Shown piece by piece: positions 34,284 through 47,950 of a stretch of 64,000 nucleotides of DNA (position 1 is the first letter of the stretch; each line of letters starts with the position of its first letter). This DNA comes from Cyanoderma ruficeps. Lineage: Eukaryota > Chordata > Aves > Passeriformes > Timaliidae. The position numbers and the translations under genes are program-made. The stretch is taken from the NCBI GenBank assembly GCA_008694505.1, contig VZDJ01000056.1, forward strand, positions 8,600,786-8,664,785, written 5' to 3'. The notes beneath the pieces are model-generated. The model saw only the letters and a program-made list of their open reading frames with translations, did no database searches and had not been told where the DNA came from.

Positions 34284-35974
34284 AGAAATCTGTTGTCCAC
34301 ATTTTGATCCTTGGTAATTTACCAAAGATATCGTTTTTCTTGGCAGTCTTCTGTATAGGCTAAGTTGCTACTGCTTAGTTAATTGTAAACCAAAATCAAA
34401 TTAACAGTCTTCGAAGGTTTTGGCTGCTGCAAATGTGGAATTTCAAGCAAATTAAAAATCCAACATTTGGACTGCCTAAAATGACACAACTTGCTGTCGT
34501 GGAAATTAAGAGTCTAAATTTTCAGTTACACAGAGTTGCAGACACTATAATAGATCTAATTTTTGTATAGCTCTTTGAATCTGTATTCGTGATTTATTAT
34601 TCCTTTTTCTTTTTAATTCTTTCCATGAAATATGCAGATTTCATTTTAAAATCTTTCTATTTATTTGGAAATGAAGGTTCATTTCAACTTTGCATCAGCC
34701 ATAATTAGCCTTAAGATTTTTTTTTTTCATTTATATAGAAGGAAGTAATTAAAATTGCAATTTCTTGCTCTCTAATAGTAGTCACAGAGGTACAGCATTA
34801 TTTAGCAAGTGGCTGGTTTTGTCCCCTTGCATAAGTCTATGTTTTTGTGATTTTGTGAATTCTTTGTAGTCACCACCAGTTTTTGGTTTTTTTAACTGGG
34901 ACGTGAGTTTACCTTTGTTTTGGAAATTGCATAAATCTATCAGGAAATTCTGAAAAATCAATAAACTAATTTTATCGTTGGAGATATGTAAAGCAGTAAG
35001 CACTTTCCAGATGTGGCTGAGGATAGAAGCAAAGAAAACTGCTCTGTTCTAGGAGAGGGAAAACTGTTGACATTTCTTTGAAGTATAATCTCTTTTGTTT
35101 ATTTGGGTTTTAATAGCTTCCAGCAGTTAGCTGCATATTTTTAAACTGATGTTGCTTGCATACTTATTTTCTAAGGTTTGTGAGTGGCATTCATTGACTG
35201 CCATATGTTTAAAGGCTAACCTGGATGTTGATGAATGAATGAGATTGATGAGGAGAAGGGAGTTTTAACTAAAGATGGACTCGAGCTAAAATTCTCGATC
35301 CACACATTACCTGAACTCTGAAGGTATTTGAAATTCAAACAGCCGAGGCTGGATTTCACAAAGGTTTATTTCATTTCTGACTTCATTGCTGCTTATTCAG
35401 GATTCTGGCTGCTTAGCAAGAATTAAAATACCTAGGTAGGAAGTCTAACTTTTTCAGTTCAATGTTATAAATTGCCATTTTTCTCCAAGCAGAAATTCTC
35501 CCTGTCAAAAAATGACCTGGAAAGTAGCCAATTGTATACTGCCATGGGACTTTTGTGCATGGCACTTTCCTAAAGGTGTCTTATCAAACACATGTCCTTG
35601 GCCTTCCCTCCACCCTGGACTAGGGAATATTTCCAATTGGAATCTGTATGCTGCTCATTGATTCATTCATGACTTTAACTAGGATCTTAAAATAATGTTC
35701 TCACTTCCCTGTGCCCAAATTACTAGAATATTACAGAAGAAGTACTTTGTTGATAGATCATTGGAGAGTAGGATTTGTGAATAAAACCCTTCTGCAACAT
35801 CCTGTGCTTTGGTGGAGCATGAGGCTTTTTTGGCTAGTACACAAAATATTTTAGATATTTAACTCCCCAGGTTTTGGTGTGAAATAGGTGCCTGTGTATT
35901 TTCTGGAAGGCTGGACCTTGCAGTCCAGCACCTACCTGGGTGAATGGGAAGCTTCCTACTTTGGATGAGGCCCA

Positions 35975-36085
35975 TTGTCTCCACCTCCTTTAGCCCATCT
36001 GTAAAATGGGAGTAGAAATACTTATCTAAATCCATAATGAGATCTCAAACTATTGGTCTGGAAAGTGCTACAGAAGTGTGAAACC
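35975..36085 (+). mobile_element. MIR-like SINE remnant
   Basis: cctttagcccatctgtaaaa then tgggagtagaaatacttatc followed by ctggaaagtgctacagaagt matches the 3' half of MIR/CORE-SINEs (cccatctgtaaaatggga, then a region like aaagcgctttg). The 5' tRNA-related part is not recognisable, though similarity may begin as early as about 35.9 kb. Confidence 0.65.
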
Positions 36086-36244
36086 CTAATGAAGAGGAGA
36101 GCAATTATTCCAAATGTATCAATTTGCAGTGTAAGAGTTTTTAAAGAAGTCATTATGATTTCTTAGTATAAATGTACCTATTCAGAAGAATGGCTTTACA
36201 AATCATTTATTACTGTAATAACAGCTATTTTGAGCTGAGATATC

Positions 36245-36390
36245 AGGGTGCAATCCAAAGCCCATTAAAGTCAGTGGAAAGATTCCTACAGATGCTAGTG
36301 TATTTTATATCTGTCTTCAAGCACATGCTTAATATTAAAGTCAAGGAGACTTAAGTGTCTACCAGAAGTTAAGTATTGGAACAGGCCCTA
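36245..36390. mobile_element. Ancient amniote dispersed repeat fragment
   Basis: gtgcaatccaaagcccatta then aagtcagtggaaagattcc is the reverse complement of a sequence also present at 62052-62110 in this window. The following caagcacatgcttaatatta and agttaagtattggaacaggc also read like parts of old dispersed repeats common in birds and reptiles. The class is unknown to me, and a DNA-transposon relic is most likely given the palindromic design of relatives such as 31961-32052. Confidence 0.55.
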
Positions 36391-36559
36391 GTCCTTTGTC
36401 TCATCCTGGGCAAAAATGCTCCTTGAATGAGGTTTCTTAAGGAAAAGTAAATCAACCACCCCAAAATTTTCACTTCTTGAGCGTGAAACTCTGGTGCACC
36501 ACGTAAATACTCTCCCTGCTGGGAGTACGAGTGTGGAGCTGGCATTGTGTCTTGTAACT

Positions 36560-37200
36560 TATTGGTCCAGCAAATATGTGCAGCATATTAAATATTAAAT
36601 GGGTTATTAAAAATATTCATGTGACGAGAAAATTTAACACACAAATCATTAGAGCTGGTCTAAGTGGCTGAAAAGGGGTTGACATTGAAAAATGATAACT
36701 ATTTTGGAAAGTAAGTGGAAACTTTAAAAAACCTCAGAACACAACTATATATGAGCTCCTGACATTTCCTAATGATTTATGTAACATACTGTATGAGAAT
36801 ACAATTTAATTTGACTTCAGATGCACTGTTGGCTGTTGCCAAACTCCAGCAAACAGTAAGAATTTCAGATTGAGAGCAGCTTATTTTTTTTTCTAGAAAA
36901 ATAAATAAGATTGAAACAAACTTCTCACTCAATCATTTTTTTTATTATTTAGAAGGATATGATTGGCTATGAAATGTTTGGTGTGGAATGAGTCTCTTTT
37001 TATAATTTCAGGGCCGCTTTTCAAGAAAGTTTGTAATTTCCTATGTACTTTAAAAGTACAAACACTAATTATGTCTAGTTTGATACATTATAATGGTCTT
37101 GGAGTTCTATAAATTATTGGTCAGGAAGCTTAGCAAATTAACTTTCATTTGGTTTCTGGGTTGAAACTCATCACAAAATGCTCCTTACATATTAGTAATA
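36560..37200. promoter_or_regulatory. Candidate conserved noncoding element (AT-rich)
   Basis: Smooth AT-rich DNA with repeated attaaatattaaa and aatgattta words and few low-complexity tracts. A near-palindrome gtactttaaaagtac lies at about 37046. The texture fits a conserved noncoding block, but there is no decisive motif. Confidence 0.3.
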
Positions 37201-39003
37201 AAATTATTCCAAATGATGCTACTTGAACAGTTGCTCTAGCTACATATTAAGATTTGCTCTGTTGTTCATGTGTTTTCCATCAAGGAAGTCTGTGGTTACC
37301 TTCCTGATTCTGCTGGACTGGAAAAACATAGCTAATATGGTGTGATCTGGAGAAAGCTTTGATGCAGGGGCTTTACAAATAAACCTCCAGATGCCATATG
37401 GTTTACATTCATCTCTCAATTTATTTCCTATAAATGTCTATTGAATATTCCATTGAACCAACACATGTGAAACTAGAGCTGGAAAAGAGAGCGAGGTATA
37501 GAATGCTTTGTGGCAGCATGTGATTATCATATTTCTTTTCCAATATTGCTACCAGCCTTAAACACACGGTAAATTAGTCAGATGCCAAAGTTCTCGGAGT
37601 TAGGGTGGAAAATAAAGAAACAATATTTTAAACCTTACAAAAACAAACATTCCTCTCTCGCATGTTGTAACGTATCTCTCACACTAGAGCTGGTTCTCCT
37701 CTGCAGTAAAGCTGACTTGTGTGTTTGGTTTCTTTCACCAGAAAATTAAAGTCCAGGAGAACCCTATGGGAAAGAAAACGCTGTTAAGACTTTGCAAAGG
37801 AAAAACAAATCAAGGATAAGAAGGTTAGATGTATATTTGGGCTTGATTAACTAATACTGTGCATCAGAAGCTCTCCACCCTTCTTAGTTTCTCCTCTTTC
37901 TGAAGTCCAGCATCATAACCTAAACACATCAGAGTAGCACATCTCTGTCAATGGACCTTTCTTAGGGCTGCATTTACTCAAAAAGAACTCCACTTCTCCA
38001 AACGTTCCTCATGGTAGAGGTTACATCCCCAAAAGAAACTCTCCATGTACTTTTTGGAGCTTCTCTCATCTCTGCGAGCCCCCCATGCACAAGTCCCCCG
38101 GCCCCTGCTCTGGGCACTTGGCTATTGGAAGTTATGTCTGAAAATTAGGAGAAAGACCCCATTTCGGTACAGATGAGGAAAAAAGGTTCTTTTGAGATGG
38201 ACTAATTTGTTTTACAGAGCTAGTCTTTTCCATAACCCAGCTTTAACGAACTTACCAGCTCGGACTTTTAGTTTATGTTGATCAAAGGAATATATTTCTG
38301 TGCAGCTTATAGAGGAGCTTCCCTCTCCCTCCAAGACAAGTTGGTTTGCATTCATCCATGCTTCTGTCTGAGACAGAATGCAAATTTCTCACCTACCCAG
38401 ACTGTCTACATAAGGCTGAAAACCCACTTAAGACCTGCTTATGCCTCACCAAGCTTATTAGCCCAAATATCATAGGCAGGAAATCTTTCCTCTTAACTCA
38501 TTTCAACTGAAAATTCATCTGGAAGTGTCAGTTCTGCATCTAGTCTGTGCTGGCCCTCTGGATGTAATTTTATTTTAGCCAAGGAACCTTGAATAAATGA
38601 ATCTTCAGATCACTGACCAACATATTAGAAAATTACTGTTATTCATCTGTCTTTATGATAACAGATTGAAAAGTTCCAGTCAGCAGCAGAAAGTCCTATT
38701 CATTGCAGCTGAAAAGCAGGCTTCGTTATGCTGTGGGTTCCACAAATAGCAAAAACAGTTAGGAAAGCAACCAAATCCACAGATGAAAAATAAGGTAACT
38801 AAATTTTTTACTCCATGCATCATCCTCTTATGTTCCACTGAGACTCGGGCTGGGAAATCCTATATTTAACATACTAAACTTTGATGTCTTCTACAGGGAT
38901 ACTACTCAGGTACGTTTGATTGAAAAGATGAATGGAAAAAATTCTCTTTGTTTATCCTCAGCCATAAAAGATATTGGAGACACTTCTTATGCATTTTCCA
39001 TGT
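37201..39003. other. Noncoding DNA, nothing recognised
   Basis: Contains a C-rich patch at 38.08-38.11 kb. No exon or repeat family is supported. Confidence 0.55.
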
Positions 39004-39053
39004 CATCATTATTAGTAGTATTAGTAGTAGTATTAGAATTGTTATTAGTATTG
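39004..39053 (+). repeat. Degenerate ATT/AGT trinucleotide repeat
   Basis: cattattagtagtattagta and onwards, about 50 bp of mixed TAG and TAT triplets with a few substitutions. Confidence 0.85.
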
Positions 39054-42000
39054 CAAGGCAGAAACTGCCAGATACTGCTGGGAAGAAATCTTTAGAGCTT
39101 CTTTTGAGAAATAAGATATTGGATTATTAAAATTAAAAAGGCTAGAAAATTAGACTCCTACATAGTCACAATGGCCATGCACAGGTTCTGACAAAAGTAT
39201 TAAATTGCTAAGAAATTTGTCAAAACAACTTGCATGTAAGAGAAAAACAAACTGCTGGCAAACAAATTATATTATTTGCCAGTGTGAAAGTATCAGTCCC
39301 TTCCTATTCAACTCCAAGAACAATAAAAAAGGACTTTTTACTGTTCCCATGTACAGTAAATGTAATAATTTTCATTTTGGTAAAGTGTTATCATTTCAAC
39401 TAAATTTCTTCAGTGACTCACCAGTTTCTTTTCTCGGTAGTTTGTTACTACACTCTCCTCTTGGATGGAAAAAGCAAATAAAAGAAGGCTTTCAGGATAG
39501 GATAGGATGGATATTTTTCAATGTAGTAAGTAAGAAACAACAATTTTGATTTATGTTTGCATGTCCCATAAGTTTTTGGAGGAATGAAGCAGGGCTGTGA
39601 GGCAATGAGCCCTCTTCATCCCACCTGCCAGCTTCCCTGTTCCCTCCCCTCAGGATCTCATCTTGGACACCCTTTCCTTTTATTTTTTTCTTTAGTTGTT
39701 AAAGTACTAAATAGCTCCCAAATACAACAGCAGCATGACGTGCTATATTTTCAAAACACTCTCTTACTAAATACCAAGGGAGTCCTTGAAAAAGCACATC
39801 AAAACCCAAGGATCCAAACCCAAGTCTTCTCTTCCTTTGGCTTCCTATCTCCCAGCCTCACGATCCCACGTGGGCTCTTGACTGATACGTTTAATTCAGC
39901 TCCAAAATGTTCCTTGCCTGTTCCCTGCCTTTTCAGCTCCAGATGTCTGGGTAGCAAACCTATTTAAAAACACTTCTCCTGTTTGTCCTCAGTCCTGTTT
40001 GCTTCCTAAAGCAAATTCCTGCTGCAGTTCCCACTCACTGAGCAGCTGGGAATGAGAAGCCATCCCAAAAGTTTGGATGGAGCCAGTAGTTTTTGTGCTG
40101 GTGTCCCCAGGTGGATGTGTGTCCTACAGCCAGGTGGGTGAGGAGGGTGACAAGCCACGATGCCATGGCTTTGCTTGCTTCACCCCAGTGGAGATGCCTT
40201 GCATTGACAAGGGGGCTGTGCCCAGTTCTGGTGTGTCTCATGAAATCCACCTCAGGCCTGAAGGCTTAGCCAAGAAAAGTGGGTTAGAGCATTACAAATG
40301 AAGCTTACAATTTCCACAAAAAGCCCACGTTTGTGCCCAAAGCAGGGCTGTTCAGGTTTGGTTTTTTTTCTTGCACTCATGCAATAGTGGGCAGGATGCA
40401 ACCAGGAGACAGCACTGAAGGAATGTGATAGAAAGGCTGTGCGTGTGGAACAACAATCACACAGATAACACTGCTAAAACAAGGCTTTCTTATCAAACCG
40501 AGCTTAAACAAGTTTGACTTGTGCAGAGCCCCGGGGTCATGCTGGCCTTCAGCGTGGGTGATCTTTACCTCTCCCACAATCAACACTGCTGCTCTTCTTG
40601 GCCAGGAGTCTCTCTCCATCATTGTGAAGTTTCCAGGGCAGAAGTGCTGTGGCATTTCCTAGGCTGTCACTTGGCTTCAGCAGCATCACTGCAGCTGGAG
40701 CATAAGTTTTTACCTCTTGTTTTGTACCTTGTCCTAGGGCTCGGTCATGTGTCTGCTGCTTAGAAATAATTACATGGGTTATAAATGCTTCCTTACATTC
40801 TTCTACGATGCTCAGCCAAGTCCTCATGTTCAGCTGATATAATAAAACCATTCCAGGTATTTTCTCATACACGCTCAAGCTTTTCAGACACATTCTTCTG
40901 CGATGGTTCTGCTGCTTTGTCCTAGATGGAGTCTGCCAAAGATCTCTTCCCAGAATGATCTTATTCACCAGAAGCAGCATGGAACAAACTCTCCAGCCTG
41001 CTAGGAACTGGACACTCACAGGGAGAATTTCCTTAGTCAGTGTCAAGGAAAAGCACCCCTGGGGTCATTCCCTGCAGTGCCCGTTAGACTCACGGCTATG
41101 GGAAGAGCCTCTCTGGTTGCTTCATCCCTTAGAAATGGGAAGGGTGAGCACAGAAATGTCTCCTGCCTCTCAGAGCCATGGAGAAAGGTGGCACAGTGCC
41201 CAAGGCAGAGATCTGGGGAGAGAAAGGAGCAATCTCTCTCTCTTGGCACTAGGCAGATGAGGCATAAGAAATGAATTTTTTTTGCTAAGCTTGCAAAACA
41301 GGGAATTCAGCCAGGATTTACACTCTTACCTGCCTCTTCCATCACTTAGCCTGACACTTTAGTCTCTAAGATCCCAACTAGCTTGCTTAAGAGTAGAAGC
41401 ACTGAAATTCAGACTACATTAAGCCTCTCAATGTTTAGCATATCCTGAAGTTGTCGGATTTCACAGAGTTTGTCAGTCCAGGGTCCACCTTCTGCAGATA
41501 CTGGTTTCCACAAGTCACATTTCTTCTGCTCATCTGGCCTGTGGATCCAGCTCTGAAATCTCAGACAATGGCAGATGGAAACAGGTAAAAGAAAGGGACA
41601 TGATGGTCATAGCCATGTCCACCAAAACTCTTGTTTTCAGTTTTAATTCATTACATGCTATATCTCCTTGTGGGCTCCTGGGAGTAGAGAGGGCTTTTTT
41701 ACTCTTGTGAAGCTCAAGCTGGAGTTAATTGACTAACACAACCTGGTTTTCTGCCTACTCTGCTGTTCAAATCTTCTTTGCCTTCCATGATTCCAAGCTT
41801 TAACAAATAGCTAGTCCATGAAAAATTGGTCACTGTGGGAGAAGGGAGGAAACCTGTACACTTTGAAGCAATATTTATGCTGAAAGGTGGGACGTGCTCT
41901 GAGAGCACAGTGAATTCATCTATAAAGAATGATTCATGCTCAGGACATGGTTCTAGCCGCTAACAGGGAAAATACCAGAATTTTAACTATATCTAGCGCT

Positions 42001-42954
42001 CATTTTGGGGGAGGAAGGTAGGCAGTGGAAGGAATTAATGTTTGTTTTCTTCTCCCATCTGGAAAGGAAGGGCCTGAATGTTTCCCTTCAAGGCTTTGGT
42101 TCCTGAGCAGACCTCATTTTGTAGTACAAATTGAATTGTCTCTGTTCCCTGAAATGCTGGGATTTAGATGACAGTTCCTATCAACTGCCTAATTCTTGGC
42201 ATGCCTTGAGCTCCATCCTGATGGATTTAAGAACCACAAACCTAATCTCAGTGTTGTGGGTTCTGCTCTGTGGCAAAGCACCTCTGTCTGTGCAACTGTA
42301 GGCATCTAAATACCCTTTGTAGGGAGATTTGGGTCCATGGCAGTAGATTCTGCTAAGAAAGCTGACAACACAAAACTCTTCACAGGTACACCATATCCTC
42401 CTCTTGCACTGGCAGGCATTTCCAGTGACCAGTACAGGCAAGGGGCAGAGCCAAACTTTCACTTGGTGTTCATATCAGGTCAAACTGAACCACTGTAGTG
42501 GACTCACTCCTGGGGGATTTGTGAAAGTGCTAAGTTTTCTGTATTTGCATTTTCATTTCAGTACTAATTGAAGGGAAGTGATAATACTTGGTCAGCAGAA
42601 ACAGGAGTCGTCTCCCTGAATGCACAGCCAGACAGATCTGATGAGGAGGACACAATATATTTATACAGACCTTTTTCAAAGTGGAGCCACACTTTAAATA
42701 TTGATTTTCACTGGCATGCAAAATGCTGATATCTACAGTCAATTATGTCACTGCTTTATTATTTTATTTTTTAAATAGATTTTCTACATGCCAGGGTAGA
42801 TCCTTAGTTCTCAGCCAAAAGAACCATCTCAGTAACATGCCATGAACTGTGGGTTTGACTGAAATCCAGCTGGAGCATAAATTTCAAATCCAATTAATTG
42901 TAAGCAATATCTTTAAGGCATTTGAAGAACTGTATCTTGCTTAAGGTTTTCTAG
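39054..42954. other. Noncoding DNA with conflicting open frames
   Basis: GC-richer patches lie at 39.60-40.26 and 40.50-41.26 kb. They carry frames of up to 165 codons (minus, 40549-41046), 127 codons (plus, 39584-39967) and several others that overlap one another. None contains a recognisable domain. They may reflect diverged retroelement DNA, but I cannot show it. Confidence 0.45.
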
Positions 42955-43060
42955 TCTGTAATACATATATGTTATATACAATAGTGCATATTTATATATA
43001 CACACGGGAGACATAGATATTGTGTATATACACCAGTTACAGTACTATATACAAAATTTT
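42955..43060. repeat. TA/CA-rich low-complexity block
   Basis: tacatatatgttatatacaa, atttatatatacacac and tgtgtatatacacc in succession: a decayed compound TA/CA microsatellite. Confidence 0.75.
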
Positions 43061-46000
43061 TGAACTTGAATGAAAACTTTTGTGAGTTTTAGGAAAGTGT
43101 ATTAGACTGTGCCTGCTCACAGGATAAACTCATGACATGGCAGCTATATGGTTCGAGTGTTCTCTACTCCCAGTATTCCTCTAATATTTTATAATAACTA
43201 GCAAAAAACATACTGCTATATGGTGGGATTCAAATGTTCAAACTGGGATAAGTCAGAGCTACCTAAACCCATCCACTTCGAGCTGCTGGTAGTTGTCTCA
43301 TGCAGTTTTGAATTCTACAGTATCAAAGGCAAGACCTGCAGTGACAAAAAATTAACTGTTTTTTCTTTTGCTGAACTAACCCCACAACCCTCTTGTCCCA
43401 TGAGGCAAATACTGTGCATGAATATTCTAGAAATTCTTGCCTCTGATACAGAACTCCGTTGCCATGGGACTGGGTGGGGAAGCAAAGGCTCACATCCATC
43501 CAAAATTCTTCTAAACCTTCAGATTTAGGGTAGCAGTGTGGCCCCCACTGAGACTGGCAATGGCAGTATTGCTGTGCCTTTAATTTCCTATCCATCAGTC
43601 TGGATTTCCAGGGCAATTTAGTTGCCTTTGTACCAAGATAAGCAATTTGTTTTATCTTTGGGAGAATGGTTGTCTTGGACTTCCCTAGTAGTCATCCCAA
43701 GGGTGATGACACATTCATATGACATCTGAAACAATGTAGGCAAGATTACCTGACCACAATTTATCAGGGAAGTGGATGAAAAATGCTTTCATTTAACTGA
43801 TTAACATTTAATTAACATTGTTAATTAACATTGATTTTAACTTTTTCAGCTGATGTGTTACGCTTAACACTGACCTTAACTTTTAAAATCAAAGCTAGGT
43901 GCTAAGAAAGCTTGGAGAAAACCATGATTGATATTATGCATTATAATCTAGCTGTATGAGATCTGTGTTGAAGTTATGGAGTAATGTGCATTGTACCATA
44001 TAAAAGTCTAATGATAGTTAATGTTAGTTAATTAAGATGAACACTGAATGGTATTACCCTGTCTCATATGGGTATTAACATCATATTAGAGTCTAACAAA
44101 ATATTATTTTAGTTGAAACCACATATATTGACTCAGTCTAGATTCTCTCTGAAATGGATTTTGAATCCGGTTAAACTGCCTTTTTCAAAACCGTACGATG
44201 CTCCTGGATCTCAACACAGCAAATAGGAAAACAGGGATATAGTCTGATACACCAAATGGGTCTTCTTTATTGAGTAAAAATAAAGAGAAAACTTTATACT
44301 TATGTTCAGGAATTCTAGGACCACGGAGCAGAGATCTCCACTTTTTTCAGAAAAATACATTAGATTATTCTGCTTACAAGCTTAGCATGCTCCATTTTCA
44401 TCTGATAAGGTTTTTTCTTCTGCCTTTTTACATCCTCCCATCCTGAACTCTTCCTAATGAGCCATTAATCCAGAACATTTCACTGAGATACATAACAGAC
44501 GTGATCATCACTGCCTCAGATCCCAGCACAGCCCCGTGCACCTTCCCTGATCACACAGCCATCAGTGTGCTCCTGCTTTGCCCCCCTTGACCAAGACAGG
44601 GGTGAACTGAGCTTTTAGCTTTTTGTAATCTTGGGTGTATTTAGCTACAAGAAGTTACAGCCCCTTGAAGTGGGCTCAAACCACTGATGGATGCATTATG
44701 TATTTCTGAGGCAGGTCAAAAAGGGCCTCTGATCTCTATCCATTCCCATGTTGGAGACATCCCTGTACACACAAACATGGGGCACAGGTATGTGTGGGGT
44801 TTCTCCTTTCCTTGCACTCCTGAATGTAGTGCAGGGCATCAATTAGAGGTTCATAGTCTCAGGCAAAAAGCAGTATCTAAAGAGAAGAAATGTGCAGAAA
44901 TGCAAGAGTGCATATATCCTTTAAGCACATGAATATACATGTGATATTAAATGTGAGAAGGATTTAAAGAGACCGTATTGTACCTTTAATTAGCAGGTGG
45001 TGCTTCTTAGCATTGTAAAAGAGATGAGCCCTGTTAAGTGATCTGGAGACAAGCGTAATGACTTCAGCGCTCGGGTTATGAAGGGCATTTCTATAAAGAG
45101 AGCAGTAGTATTAAACAGCCAAACTCTCCACAGAGTCGTATTTATTCTCCATAGTCTTATCAGCACAGCCAGGTGGTCGCAGGTTGGTTGGTGCAGCTGT
45201 GTAAGTAAAGCCAGGACCAAATTTCCTAAATCAAATTCGTATTGCAAGAGCCTGTGGAAAGAGAGGTGTGAGAGGAGGTAGGTGTGAGAGTGACAACAAA
45301 ATTCTGGCTGGAACAAAAGAGGAAAGCAAAGGCCAGCTTCATCAGGTCAGACTGTATTTGGAAAGGAAGCTGAGGTCCATGGATAACACGCAAAACTTAT
45401 TTCTTTGTGTTTCCTTCTGAGCCAGCCTCTATGTCTGATGATTTTTTTTTTCAGTGCCCTTCACTTTTGTGGCGATTTCTGGGTTCTCTTTGACCCCAAA
45501 CAGTTCAAGGTATGTTGCAAATTTTGCTGAAATATTTGGCCAAAAATGAAATTGCCATTACAGTTCCAAGCATATTCTTAGCTCCAAGGTGCTTTCTCCT
45601 GTGCAGTAGGTGGCAGAGGAAACTTCGTTTATCCTTTCACAAAACGGAGAAAACCAGAAGTTTATGTCTTGGCGGGCAGGTGGCACCTCCAGCATCCCAA
45701 AATCTTTCTGCCACACAATGCCATCTACATTTCTCTCACCATGACTACATGGTGAAGACCACAAGGAGCTTTTTATGGCTTTTTATGGATGTAACAGGGA
45801 ATTTCAGAAACAGAAGTTGCATCAATTTTGAACATGTTTGTGTCAAGAGAAGCTTCACGATGAGAAAAGGCAACTGATTCTTGAATGCCAAGCATTACAG
45901 CAATGTCCACGTGAGGTCCTGTCAGTTCTCCTCACACTGGCCTTCGGTGTGATTTTTGACTGGCACTGCACAGGACCCAGCTGCTGTGTCACAGAAGATA

Positions 46001-47215
46001 ATATTGTGAGGGTAGCACCTGACACCTCTGTGAGCTCCAAAGGCAATTGTGTTGGTAACTTTGCATTTGCCTGTGGGGCTCTCTCATAATTAAGCTATTC
46101 ATGAGCTATGGGGGTTGCTTTCTACTTCTGAATGCTTTTTTTTTCCTTTGACTTATCTTTGATTCCTAGGAATTTATGCACTTTTATTCGCTTCAGGATC
46201 CAGTAATGTACAAATCAGTTTTTAAGATCTGCAATATATGCATTTGCCCCATGGGATGCCTCCCTGGGCCCGTATTTGTTTTTGTGTGTAAATATACACA
46301 GTGGCCTCTCTGCTGCTCACACATCAGAAGGGATCACATTGAGGTGACTGATTATGAATCAAAATTAAAACCACCAATTGTCATTAAAGGTCACATCTTT
46401 ATTAGAATTATTCCTCCAAATAAAATTAGCTGCACACCAATCTGTGGGGGGAGGAATGGAGAGTTTCTGTGAGTCTGATCCAATCCTGACCCAACTTGCA
46501 CCAACAGTGTGGCATTATCTTGAAGAGAGTTTCTTCCAGCTGGTGGTAGAAATACAACTCACCTTCTACAGCCTCACTTCTCCCAAGGGCAGCACAAACA
46601 AAGGCAAGAAGATATTAAGACTCCTGGTCTTAAAGAAACTAGGTTTATTTTCTTTTTCTTGCTCTTCTCCCTCCATCCTATTTAGAAGTGATTTCATTCC
46701 TTGCCCCATTGGGTGCAGTTCCCTCAGTACTCTTGTTGTGGATGGGCTGCATTTCCATGGCAGTCTCTCAATAAAGTGACAGGGTGATGATGCACTGAAG
46801 AGAGCAGGGAGAAAAAAGACTAAATCAGTGGGATTAGTCTGATGAGTTCAAGAGGTTATTTGTGCCAACAAATTAACAGTAAGGCTTAATCCCCAAGGGT
46901 TGCACGTAAACCATGGTAAATGAAATCTAAGATGAAAATATGCATAAGAATTTGAAAAGCAACTGAGCATCAACTTTAAAAAGTGAAGGGAAAGATGAAG
47001 TAGAAAAAAAAAATGTAGGCCATTCACTGGGGATGTGTAGTAGGAAGCACTGGTGAGCCCTTCACTCAGTGAAGTGTAAGAGTGCAGCACAAGCACTGCT
47101 TCACTTGCCTCCAAAGTGACCAGCACTGGCTGCTCCCAGAGACAGTCTGAGGTTGCACAGACCCTTGTGCAGATTATTTATGTTGCAGAAACAGGTTTGT
47201 TGAAGTTTATGTACA
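43061..47215. other. Noncoding DNA, mostly featureless
   Basis: Small local repeats occur: taattaacattg twice at about 43809-43833, and ctttttatgg twice in tandem at about 45770-45789. The stretch 46.14-46.44 kb is evenly AT-rich and might be constrained. Frames of up to 133 codons (46378-46779) are unrecognised. No exon is supported. Confidence 0.5.
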
Positions 47216-47372
47216 TAATAATCTTTATTAGACCAACAGATGTGGTTATCTAGGTTCTTCTTCAGGGCTGAAACGGAAGCAGCAAACCTGCATGTGTCCA
47301 AAAGCAGGTCAATGTTTTTAAAATATATCAATTGATCTAATAAAAGACATTACTTCTCCCAGCAAACCCTTC
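47216..47372. mobile_element. Inverted pair of old SINE-like tails
   Basis: TTGATCTAATAAAAGACATT starting at 47332 on the plus strand is mirrored by minus-strand TTGGTCTAATAAAGATTATT, complement of 47216-47236. The left copy continues (minus strand) toward gaagaagaacctagataacc, and the right copy toward acttctcccagcaaac. Both resemble the tail ttggtctaataaaagatatt of an ancient amniote dispersed repeat that I remember without a formal name. The pair may be two insertions head to head or one palindromic element. The inverted match is seen directly; the family call is from memory. Confidence 0.5.
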
Positions 47373-47950
47373 CTTGAGAACATTTATGGTAGCTCTTGTA
47401 TTCCTGTAACTGAGGGCTTTAAACCATTTTAAAAACATTACGCTAGATAGCATCACATCTTCTTTATTTGGAAGTTAATTATTATTTTTTATCATCTTTA
47501 AAATGTGAGGAAACACAATTGAATGGACTCTTAACCAAGATAAAATAGCATGTCTGGAGGAGAAAGCAGTCCTGGACCTTCTCCTTAGCCACAGCACTGT
47601 CATATGGAGGGCTAAGCCAAATGTCTCTCCAGAAGGGAGATTTTCTTTATGCCTCAGGAGGTAACAGCAGAATGAATGCATTCAGGGCTATATGATGAAT
47701 TTGAAACTTTGTCCTCAGCATGGTGAAGTTGAAGTAGCACAAAACTGCCTGTACAGAATGGAGTGAAAGTTTGAGGTGTTCCTGATGTATAATTGCACTT
47801 CATTCTTAGATGAGAATTATGATGTTAATTTTAGGGGTTTAAAAAAAGAAAGAAACTTTAATTATCATACTTAATGGACACATATTATTCAGAGATCTGC
47901 AGCTTTTCTAGATGCTCTGTCATTTCTGGCATCTGAAGACAAAATGCACT
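47373..47950. other. Noncoding DNA, nothing recognised
   Basis: AT-rich sequence with no feature supported. Confidence 0.55.

Larger units (their letters stand above)
33681..35974. other. AT-rich noncoding DNA with T tract and G-run
   Basis: This stretch contains the T-rich tract at 34065-34130 and the G-quadruplex motif at 34261-34283, both listed separately. The remainder, especially 33.72-34.0 and 34.4-34.8 kb, is evenly AT-rich without coding signals. Confidence 0.5.

Noticed and set aside
40549..41046. 165-codon minus-strand open frame
   Set aside because: Moderately charged sequence with no family match that I recognise, and overlapping plus-strand frames. It could hide a decayed retroelement, but there is no motif to support that.
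43150..43165. GGTTCGAGT resembling a tRNA B box
   Set aside because: No A box at the right distance and no cloverleaf pairing.
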